Of a stretch of 64,000 bases of DNA, positions 1 through 9,300 are shown one piece after another. Position numbers and translations under genes: made by a program. Position 1 is the stretch's first letter; each line of letters starts with the position of its first letter. The stretch comes from Vulcanimicrobiota bacterium (GTDB lineage Bacteria > Vulcanimicrobiota > Vulcanimicrobiia > Vulcanimicrobiales > Vulcanimicrobiaceae): positions 1-64,000 of the forward strand of contig PLTN01000162.1 in assembly GCA_003164495.1 (NCBI GenBank), in the 5' to 3' direction. Below the pieces are notes generated by a model that ran no database searches, was not told where the DNA came from, and saw nothing but the letters and a program-made list of their open reading frames with translations.

Positions 1-85
1 GCCTATAACGTTATCAGGAAAATAACAGAAGCGTCCTTAATTCTATTGGACTGACTGAGGACGTACAAGAGCTACGGGATCGTAT

Positions 86-316
86 TTGATGACACTCGCT
101 AGAATTCCGAGAAAGCATGTTATGGGAGCCGGTCCGGCGTCGGCTGCTCCTAAGCTCATCCTTACGATCGATGAGGCGGCCGGAGTCTTGCGCATCTCGC
201 GACAGTCCGCATACGAGGCCGCCCGCCGGGGAGAGATTCCAACGATTCGGCTGGGCCGCAGAATACTGGTTCCTCGCCGGGCGCTGGAGAAACTCATCGG
301 GGCTGAGATCGGCTGA
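86..316 (+). CDS. Excisionase-type / MerR-like helix-turn-helix DNA-binding protein
   Basis: ORF contains 'LTIDEAAGVLRISRQSAYEAARRGEIPTIRLGRRILVPRRALEKLI', the classic HTH_17/excisionase pattern. Confidence 0.8.
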   Translation: MMTLARIPRKHVMGAGPASAAPKLILTIDEAAGVLRISRQSAYEAARRGEIPTIRLGRRILVPRRALEKLIGAEIG

Positions 317-467
317 TCGCCCCCGCGTCAAATTCGGCTTCTGGTGACAGTGTTGGCACGCCGGGCGCGCTGCGCCCGCAAAAGTGACCCCGGCGTCACG
401 TCGAAGGTGATGTAACGATCTGCTGTGCGATCGCGACTATACCGTTACGCAAAGCACTTTCATGCCC

Positions 468-1463
468 TCAGGCGGTCGATCCGACCTGGAGACCATCTGC
501 GTACGCCGCAGCGATGCCGACGGCATCATTGAAGTCAAGGACCGACACAGCGATTGGCTTCGTCGGTCGAATCTGTTTGATCGTCGCCGTGCTTGTCTGG
601 GCCAACTTCATGTCGAGTTCAAGAATACGTTGTTGCATCACGGACAGACTCGCGATTCCGATATCGGCGAGGCTTGCCGTAGCAGAAACGGCCTGCGCGG
701 ACGGTACCGGGTCTAGGAAAACGACGTGCACCTCAGTGGCCCCGGCTGCGATCGCCAGACTAATCGGGCTATTGTTCGTTACGCCGCCATCTACATAGTC
801 GTGGCGAACATTGCTCTGCCCGAGATTCATGCCAACGGGCTCGAAAGCTCCCGGAATCGACATGGACGCCCGAACGGCGCTGAGGTAATTGTCGTTCGAG
901 AGGCGATAACTGGGATCTGGGGAGCGAAACGTCGTGAAGCGTTGTTCGTCGTCATTCGTCGCGTTGACAAAGGAGTAGAAGGCGTCGGAAGTGCCGTTCG
1001 TTAGATTTGTCGTCGAGATGATGAGCGTCGCCTTCAAAGCGTTCAGTGATAAAATCGGTTTGAGCAGTGCCTCGATTGGGGCTGGATCGTACACACCGCG
1101 TAAGGCAAGGAGCGCCTTCTTCGATCCGATTTCGAACCAGGAGTTGAGGAGATGAAGGTTTCCGATGGCTTCGAGTGGCTTCCCTCGCAGGCCCTCGACA
1201 TTGTCAATGAAGGCGCTAACCTTCTTGACAACGTCCAGGTACCGCACGGCATTCTGGCTTGGAATTGTCTTCCAGAGCTCGGCGAGTTCATCTAACGCAC
1301 CTTGCGCAAAGAACGCCGCGTTAATCGCACCGATCGATGTGCCGCATACAATGTCGAACTTCGTTCGCATTGAAAGTGCGGCAAGTACGCCGGCCTCGAA
1401 AGCCCCTCGCGCACCACCACCGCTAAGAACAATGGCTCGTTTTGCCGGCGCACTTTCAGGCAT
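468..1463 (-). CDS. Patatin-like phospholipase
   Basis: GGGARG oxyanion motif, GTSIG nucleophile elbow (GxSxG) and DGG catalytic Asp motif in 331-aa ORF. Confidence 0.88.
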   Translation of the reverse strand: MPESAPAKRAIVLSGGGARGAFEAGVLAALSMRTKFDIVCGTSIGAINAAFFAQGALDELAELWKTIPSQNAVRYLDVVKKVSAFIDNVEGLRGKPLEAIGNLHLLNSWFEIGSKKALLALRGVYDPAPIEALLKPILSLNALKATLIISTTNLTNGTSDAFYSFVNATNDDEQRFTTFRSPDPSYRLSNDNYLSAVRASMSIPGAFEPVGMNLGQSNVRHDYVDGGVTNNSPISLAIAAGATEVHVVFLDPVPSAQAVSATASLADIGIASLSVMQQRILELDMKLAQTSTATIKQIRPTKPIAVSVLDFNDAVGIAAAYADGLQVGSTA

Positions 1464-1619
1464 TTTCAGTCCCCTCGATCAGCAATGGGTAGGGCATGGC
1501 CATATTGTGCGGGGACGCCGTGCCAGGGGTGTGGCACAGCTGTGCCATGCTCGCGCCCTATTATAACGCGAGCCACGCCACAGCAGGCCAAGCTTCCGAC
1601 CTGCGATAGCGCCGTGAAC

Positions 1620-1931
1620 GCTTGCTCTCCGCTCTCACCCTCGGCGCGCTGATCCTGGCCACGCCGATGTTGTTGAGGGTGTTCGCCTCACCGTCGCGGT
1701 CGCCTAATTCACGGAGGAGCGCGAGGGCTTGCTGGTAGGACTGCCGATATTCATGGTGGCGCGCGCCTCACTGTCGCGGTGGCCCAACTCGCGGAAGAGC
1801 GCGAGTGCCTGTTGATGGGACTGCAACGCGGCGGCGGACTGGCCTTGAGCCTCTTCGACGAGGCCGATGTTGCTTTGGGCGCCCGCCCCGCCGTCGCGGT
1901 CGGGCACCTGTGGGGGCTGCTCGCCGGACAT
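1620..1931 (-). pseudogene. Degraded tetratricopeptide-repeat (TPR) gene fragment
   Basis: 'QSNIGLVEEAQGQSAAALQSHQQALALFRELGHRDSEARATMNIG' followed, after a frame change, by 'SYQQALALLRELGDRDGEANTLNNIG'; TPR units in two frames with no intact ORF. Confidence 0.6.
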
Positions 1932-2544
1932 CCCGACCCCTAACGGTCCGGGCGAACGATCGTGAGCCTCGCACCCTCGACGATGTTATCGAGGCGGGGC
2001 GTCGGCGTCGGAATCGCGCTCGCTGGTCGCGAGGCGGGCGGTTGAGGAATCGGATTATCGGCCATCGGTCGCCAAAGTTTACCACGAAACTTTGCGGGGA
2101 CGATAAACTGAGCGCAGGCGATCTCAATTTCCCGGAGTTTGGCCTGGTCCTCGTAGCGCTCTCTACGGTCACAATTTTTTGTCTCCGTACGCCAGCGTGA
2201 GTCTCGAACAAATCGCGGCGGCCGACGTTCATTGCGAGTGACGTTGCCCGGGTAATCCGGGCCCTTCTGGAAGTCTGAACTCGCCGGCAAGCTGGCGTCT
2301 TTTGTGCGTGGCGGAATTGCAGAAACATTCGCGAAATATTATCGCCGGACCGGGTGCTTTACGAAGCCGCTGCTGTGCGATGGCGACTATACGGTTGCGC
2401 TAAGCACTTTCAGGCCGGCGAAGCGCAGGTCAGGCCGTGCCTAAGCTCTGGCGAAGCGTCAAATGGGCGCAATGCGATTAAGTGTCACAGGGCCTGGTGC
2501 CGACAAGACTTTCAATTCGCATAAGAGCGAACGACCGCGTCGGG

Positions 2545-3882
2545 CTAGGATTCCTGCGGCGGTGAGGATGAGATTATTAGGCGATTCGCCGACATGTTGG
2601 TCATCGAAGCGTTGACGCCAATGACCGCGACGTTGCTTGAATCAATAAAGGCCTTGCCAACCAGGTCTGCCGCCTTCTGGTGAAGTGAAATTGGTCGCAG
2701 CTGGCTCAAGTCCGTCCCCGAGACACCGGACGCGATGTAATCCGGGATCCGAATCACCTCATCGAGATAAGTGCCTTTGCGGCCATCGTTGCGCGGGCCG
2801 GGAATTCCTAGAGCAATCTTTGCCGCCGGGACCTTTCGTCGCTGCGAGAAGGCGTGCGCATTGTCGGCAAACGTCGGGTAAGCAATCGCTCCGTACGATG
2901 TCGTCATATCGTCACGATCGGGCATGAACGCGATAAGTTCGGCTCGGCCCTCAAGCTGCAGCAGCGTTGCGACGATACCGCCGAAAGCGGCAAGCAAAAT
3001 CATATCTTGAAACAAATTGCAGTTGAAGCTGTTCGCGTTCGCGAGCTGACGCAGTCGACGCGTCCGCTCAATTGTGCCTTGCTGGTCGGCCGCATCTTTC
3101 ATGTTTTCATACATGCTGATGGTCGTATCAATCGCCTGGCGCGCGGTCGCGACATCAGGGATGAACTGTCGATCGCGATTGACTACAAACGCAAAATGAA
3201 AGCGCCGTGGTGACCGCAAGAAAGCGATCATCTGGGGCGTAATGTTACGAACGCGTTTGGCATCCTTGGGAAAGACCGCTGCGATTTCGGTCTGCATCGT
3301 CACGAAGTCTCGATCGGAGGGAAATACCGTGAATGCGAACACATCGTTTGGGCGCGTCTCGTCATGAAGGCAGAAGTCCGCCGAAATCAACCACTTCGCT
3401 TCTGCGCCGCGTACTACGAACTCCGTAAAGTTCTGCCGCATCGTCGGAGTACCGGTGTTAAGCGCCGCTAAGACGTGCTCAACGAGATTGTCGACGAAGC
3501 CACCCGGTGGCGCGTCATCGGCCCAGCGCGGAACATAGATGTCCCGCAGTGGGCCGGCAAGCACCGTCGCGCGGAGATGCGCTTCTCGAACGTCACGCGG
3601 AAAAATGGCAAAAAATGGGAAGATTGCACGGAGCGGCCGTGCAACCGGATCGCCGCTGATGAGCACGGACTCAACATACTGCGGTGACGCCCGCAGGATC
3701 GAGTCCCAGATTGACCGTCGCTCCGCATCGCCCGCCGAAAGTCGATCGGCAGCTGCGCAGATGTCTGACCAATATGCGCCAAGTTGCCCCTGGACGGCAT
3801 ACGCAAGACGCATGAGATACGCATCGATTGCAGCTGCATTCCAAACGGCCTTCGGCACGGCACCTTCGACTGAGGCCGACAC
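2545..3882 (-). CDS. Hypothetical protein, 445 aa, no recognised domain
   Basis: Long ORF with coding-like composition, divergent from the SEFIR module. Confidence 0.75.
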   Translation of the reverse strand: MSASVEGAVPKAVWNAAAIDAYLMRLAYAVQGQLGAYWSDICAAADRLSAGDAERRSIWDSILRASPQYVESVLISGDPVARPLRAIFPFFAIFPRDVREAHLRATVLAGPLRDIYVPRWADDAPPGGFVDNLVEHVLAALNTGTPTMRQNFTEFVVRGAEAKWLISADFCLHDETRPNDVFAFTVFPSDRDFVTMQTEIAAVFPKDAKRVRNITPQMIAFLRSPRRFHFAFVVNRDRQFIPDVATARQAIDTTISMYENMKDAADQQGTIERTRRLRQLANANSFNCNLFQDMILLAAFGGIVATLLQLEGRAELIAFMPDRDDMTTSYGAIAYPTFADNAHAFSQRRKVPAAKIALGIPGPRNDGRKGTYLDEVIRIPDYIASGVSGTDLSQLRPISLHQKAADLVGKAFIDSSNVAVIGVNASMTNMSANRLIISSSPPQES

Positions 3883-4243
3883 ATTGCTCCTCTAGAATTG
3901 TTCTTGCTTCTTATTCTTCTGGGTGCTCGGATCGCGGAACCGTTAATTCGACCGGGAAGTACGCTAGCGAGAAGCATTCCCGAACAGTCGCTTCCGGAAG
4001 GAGCGAAGCGTGCACCCGGGATACCCGCGACCTTCTCCTTCGCGCGCAATTTTTCCGTCGTGCGACGCCGCCCAGCTGGCTTCGTTATATGATTTAATTC
4101 CCTAATCCGTGCCGCGTTGGCGGTCGAGCCTAAGGATAGGCCTATCCGAGTGGCCTAGCCCGAGAACGGGCCCTCGAAGCGGCGAAGGGCAGTCGCCGTC
4201 GAACATTATTGGCACGCTAAGGGGGCGTTCCATTTGTTTTTGG

Positions 4244-4810
4244 ATGGTTGTTAGATTGACCGATGTAGTTTCGGATTTCAATGATGCTGTGGCGCGTGGT
4301 GCGCCGGTAAGCCTTCACAACGCGAAAGGCGAGCATGAGGATGTCATCCCGTTTGTTCCCCAGAGTCTGCTCGGGAACATCAAGGGTCAATACTATGCTG
4401 TCTCCGATCCTGGCCAGCTCGTGGTTCTCGATGTTGCGCGCTGGACTCGTTTGAGCAAAATACCGCGCGTTGACAATGTTCGTCTTATAGACCCGACCGG
4501 CGTGTCACAGACCGTCGCGCCGCGTAACCTGCACGGATGGTCCCTTGAGTTTGATGTTCGAGGCATAGCAAAGGGCGACGTGTACCGGGTCGAGGTGTTT
4601 CCGGATCCGACGGGCCCGTCATTTACGATGGTGGAGCAGATACCAGCTGGGACTCATACATCCGTTGTTCAGCACTTCAAGGTTCCATTGACCCGAGAGG
4701 CGCGCGCGGAGGTGTCGATAGCGATCTACCGAGTCGACGCGGCTACCGCGAGGCGAGATGCGAACGAAAGCCGCCCGCAGGAATGGGGAGAGTACTTCGA
4801 GGTGCGTTGA
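4244..4810 (+). CDS. Hypothetical beta-rich protein upstream of SEFIR protein
   Basis: In-frame ATG at 4244 ('MVVRLTDVVSDFNDAV...') is more plausible than 4109; 69-bp gap to the next co-oriented gene. Confidence 0.65.
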   Translation: MVVRLTDVVSDFNDAVARGAPVSLHNAKGEHEDVIPFVPQSLLGNIKGQYYAVSDPGQLVVLDVARWTRLSKIPRVDNVRLIDPTGVSQTVAPRNLHGWSLEFDVRGIAKGDVYRVEVFPDPTGPSFTMVEQIPAGTHTSVVQHFKVPLTREARAEVSIAIYRVDAATARRDANESRPQEWGEYFEVR

Positions 4811-4879
4811 TTACGCGTATGCAGACCCGCACGTGCGCCCGAGGAATCCGAATCGTCTTCAGCGGAGCGACACGATAGC

Positions 4880-6157
4880 ATGGAAACTGGCGGGGTCGGA
4901 TTGCCCTCGGTCATCAGTTACGCTCGTGGTTCGCACGACGCGCAGGTTATCGGCCTGGCAGAGCGCTTGATTATGGAGGGAGTTCCCTGCGACGTAGACC
5001 TCTTCGATCCGCGCCCGCGCGGCGGTTGGTCTCGATGGATGACCGAGAAGATGAGCGGCACGGAGATCGTTCTCGTCGTCTGCTCGGAGGCATATTACCG
5101 AAGGTTTCATCTTGAGGAGCCCCTTGGCGTTGGCCAAGGCGCAACGTACGAAAGCGGAATGCTAAACCGGCGCGTGGTGGCAGCGCAAGGTTCTGAACAC
5201 GGGGTTATCCCGATTCTCTTCGATGCGGCTGACGTTCGGTGGATTCCCGAGTTCTTGCGCGACGAGACGCACTTCGTGCTGCCTGCCCAATACGACGATC
5301 TCTATCGCGTGCTGACGAACCAGCCCGCGTACGTGCGCCCTCCATTGGGTGCCGTCCGTCCACTGCCGCCGCTTGCAGGTTCTGGTAGCCGTCCTCCACC
5401 GATTGCGCCGGCAACGGAAGCAACAGCCTCAGTCGCCCCGAGCGCGCCGCAACTCCCGCTGGCTGTGTTCAAGCCACGTGAGGGCCAATTGATTTTCGCT
5501 CGCTATGCCGATTTGGTTCGTGAGCGCGGTTCGATCAACGTCACGCTTGTCGCTGGTGATGACGATGAGGTGGCGAGCGTTTCGCGGTTGAGGAATCATT
5601 CCCAGACGCTGCCGATGGGTTGGGGACTCGAGGCCGCCTTCGTGCGCGTCCGGAGTTACAGAGAAGTGACCCGAGAGGGCAGGCGCAGCGTCGAACTCGT
5701 CTTGGTGGAAGAAGATCGTCGGGGAAGCATGACGTCGGACATGAGCGTCAACGGCATCACCGCGGATCAGATCGCCACTCGTCGAGCGCGCCGAATTCTT
5801 CTTGATGAGCGCCCGGTCGAATCTGAACTGGGACAATTTTCAACCCAGCGGCTCAACGAGGAAACGCTTGAGGGGTTCGTCTCCGGTCGGAGCGGCGGAG
5901 GGGACGGGTCGTTTATCGTTACCAGGTCGCCGCTACCACCGCTCGCATCCTTCGATGACCCGGATCTCGTTGAAGTCGGCAGACTTCTTTGCGCCTTGAT
6001 GCTCATTACGACGAACTGCGTGGAGCAGATTTCTCGGCTCGTCTTGCGTCGGACAGCGGCCGGTATCGAGGTTGAATTTGTAGGTCACCGCGCGCGCGTA
6101 TACTCGAATCAGGAACCGTTTAGGATGACAATCTCGGGAGTCTGCCCGATATCGTAG
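4880..6157 (+). CDS. SEFIR (TIR-like) domain protein with uncharacterised C-terminal region
   Basis: N-terminus 'SVISYARGSHDAQVIGLAERLIMEGVPCDVDLFDPRPRGGWSRWMTEKMSGTEIVLVVCSEAYYRRF' matches the SEFIR pattern. Confidence 0.8.
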   Translation: METGGVGLPSVISYARGSHDAQVIGLAERLIMEGVPCDVDLFDPRPRGGWSRWMTEKMSGTEIVLVVCSEAYYRRFHLEEPLGVGQGATYESGMLNRRVVAAQGSEHGVIPILFDAADVRWIPEFLRDETHFVLPAQYDDLYRVLTNQPAYVRPPLGAVRPLPPLAGSGSRPPPIAPATEATASVAPSAPQLPLAVFKPREGQLIFARYADLVRERGSINVTLVAGDDDEVASVSRLRNHSQTLPMGWGLEAAFVRVRSYREVTREGRRSVELVLVEEDRRGSMTSDMSVNGITADQIATRRARRILLDERPVESELGQFSTQRLNEETLEGFVSGRSGGGDGSFIVTRSPLPPLASFDDPDLVEVGRLLCALMLITTNCVEQISRLVLRRTAAGIEVEFVGHRARVYSNQEPFRMTISGVCPIS

Positions 6158-6367
6158 GGCCTACGGCTTTGCTGTCGTCGGCGGGGGTAAGTTCTGGCCA
6201 TTTCGCTCCCATTGAAATAGACGGCGGGGCGAATCGTCTCGACAACAACCTCCACACTGTGGCCGTCGTGCCGCTCGTCGAGTATTTCGGCAAGTACCGC
6301 CTGAAACCGGTGCCTCCGAGCCGACGCCCCGTTCTAGAACGTCGTTCGCACGCATCGCGCGATCCGA

Positions 6368-9300
6368 CTACACCCCGCCTATGCTACCTGAGATCTGATC
6401 CATGTACACGCCATCGATGCCGTACGACTTCGCGATTGCTCGAAGTACCGCCGCAGTCCGCGGTGCGGTGATGGCATATCGCTTCGCCAAATCCTCAAAC
6501 CGACGCTTTTCTCCACGCTCCAGCTCACCGCCGTCGAGTGGACCGCGGGTCGTCACACCCCGTCCGTTCCGGACGCCGAGCTCAACGCCACGTTCGATCT
6601 CGCGGCTCTTGGCCCGCTCGATCGTGTCTCGAACGGCCTTCGGGGGCCACTCTCCATTCCCGTCCGGCTTCGCAGCCGCCAAAATCGTGCCGATCTGTTG
6701 ATCGACAATCGCTGACCTCTTTGCTACGGCGGCTCCAGCGCGTACGGCGTTCACCCAAGCCATGAGCGCGGCTCCGTCGATCTGACCGTCTTCGTCTGAT
6801 CCGGGCACGCGCTTCCAGCTGTCGAGCAGCATGTAGCTCTGCGTCGCTAACGCGGCTCGGCGTTCCGGATCTTCATCAGTAGCAGTAGCCGTACCGTCGT
6901 CGTCACCGCGATAGATTGACGAGACGACGGTCAGGAAGAAATCGGGGCTTTCTGCAAGACCGGTTTCGAGCAGCTTTGGTTCGCGCCCCGAATTCTGCAA
7001 GAAACCGTAGTACGTCCACTCAAGGCCAAAGAGCGCCACGCGATCGATACTAGGGTCGGCTTCAAGGCGATCGAGAATCAATCCGCAATAATGCCCGAGC
7101 ATCGATGAATCGTTGCCGCCACGCACGGAGCCGATCTGCGAGCTGGCTGCTTCCATTGCTCTCAGCTGCAACGAAGACGGAAAGTCTTTTGGCCCCGTCT
7201 GACCGATCAAAGCGACGGCTTCGACGGGCCGATCCACACGCAGCAACTCTTTGACTGCGACAACCCGATCCGCCGGGCTCGCGTGCATCATGAACATCCA
7301 GGGGACGCTCTTCCAGTAAGCGTCGTCCACGGTTTCGCCTGCCTCGCTCGCAACCCGGATCGTGACCGTATCGAACGGCATCCCGCGAAGTATGACCGCA
7401 ATCGCCTCTGCTGACCAACCTGCAGTCACCGCATCTCGAACAAGACCGGCGGCCCACTCGCTTCCGAGTACCTCGACCGCGCCAAGAACCAGCCCGCGGC
7501 CAAACTCGCGCAGCTTGTAATCTTCCGAGCGGCAAGCGCGATCGACAATTGCAGGGCGAACGGGATCGTCCAAACCGGTCTTCATCAATGCGGTTCCGAG
7601 CGCAACTGGATTCTCGACAGCCGAAGCCATCTCGAAAATCAGCTCAATGTCGGCAGCTTCGATCAGCTCGCGCGCGACGCGAAGTCGATTCTCATCGTTG
7701 AGCGCGAGCATTTTGTACAGATCATGACCTGCGTTGGTAACCGGCGGCTTCGGATAATTCGCGAAGACCCACCCGTCACGTTCGACGAGACTTGTCGGTG
7801 CGAGCAGGTCAAAGGCTTCCTGTAAGAGCCCAAGCACCGGTTCCGGCATCGCCCACCAAGTCGACGACGATTCGCGATGACGGTTGAGCACACCACGGAC
7901 GAATTCACGCGCGTCGACGCGTGTACGTTCATCGACGATCTCTCGCGCGACATCGAGAAACGCCCGAGCCATCCGCTCTTGCTGGCCATGCGTGAGTCCT
8001 ACCACGTTCTTGAAAAAATCGCTCCAACGCTCGACGTCGGACCCGACATCTGCGAGAAGCCGCTCGAACACCTCGTTGGCGCTCCTCTGCAGAAGCTTTT
8101 GCGTCGGAAATTCTTGCGCGTCTTCTTCTACGCGGCGCCAAATCAGCTGAGAGGAGTAAGACGAGTGATCGCCGCCGCCTTTAGGCAGGATTGAGAGCAT
8201 GAGATCCCAAGCGGCACGATTCGCATCACTCCGCATCATGTCAAGACAAGTGAGCCGATCTTCGAGCGATACATATGTCTGCGGTGTCCACGGCAAGAAA
8301 ATCTGGCGCAGGGTCGCTGTCGGGCGATTACCCTGGCGATTGTCTCGAGTGTCGCGTTCGGCCAGACGCGCGAGCACGGCGACCGCTCGAGCGAAGTACG
8401 CCGGCGCCCACGCTAGACGCTCGAGCGCCGAAGTCAAGTCGGAGATGTAGTCTCGCGAGAACACACCCCCGTCGCTCTTGAGCAAGACCGAAACCGGCGC
8501 GTCATGCGCGTCAAGTGATGCGTCAAGGGCGTCGAGGAATTGATCCGGAGCGGCTTCTGCAAGCGCGGGAAATTCGGCGCGCAGTGACCACCAGAGCGCC
8601 GCGTCGGCGTGGTCAAGGAGCCCGCGGACAAATCCCTCGACGCGAGAATCGATGTGAAGGTTCGGCGGCGCTTCTTCCGGATGAACCGCCATGACATCAA
8701 GCGCTTCGGCGAGGCCGGCACGCACTTCATGCGAGTGACCCGGTTTTCGTTCGCCGTATGCGATCATCCGCGAGCGGTCGACATCGTCGAATCGCGGATC
8801 GAATTCGCGCAGCGCGACTTCGGCCCCGTCGAAGAACGCGTCAAGGTCGGACTTTGTCAGAGCCGGCGCGAGGAAGAACCACGCGTCAAGTCGAGACACC
8901 CAGCGTAGCTTCGTTCCGGACCGGATGACCGGCGCATCGATGCCCGCCGTAAGCGGTTCGAGCTCGCGGGCCACATGGTCGTACGGCTGGGTCGCGAGGC
9001 GCTCGATGAGAGCGCGATCACCCTCGTACGATTCGTCCCAAGCACCAGCTAGCAGCAATGCGCTCAGTACGCCCTTCGATGTCGTTCCGACCCAACTTGG
9101 TGGAGGCATCGTCTGCGTTGCGAGAATGCGACGAAGTACCGAAACACTTCCCCCGGCGCGTTTCGCGAGAGAACGCGCCTCACCGCGACTTCGGCTGATT
9201 CGCAGGAGGTCGACGCCGACGCCGCTCTCACGTACACCGGCCATGAGCGCTTCTTCGAGTTCGTAGCGATGCACCGGACCGAGCGTTACGTCGACGCCGG

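Noticed and set aside
420-470. Possible integron attC sites in the repeats near 420 and 2371
   Set aside because: No clear GTTRRRY/RYYYAAC core pair and no integron integrase visible; kept only as generic repeats.
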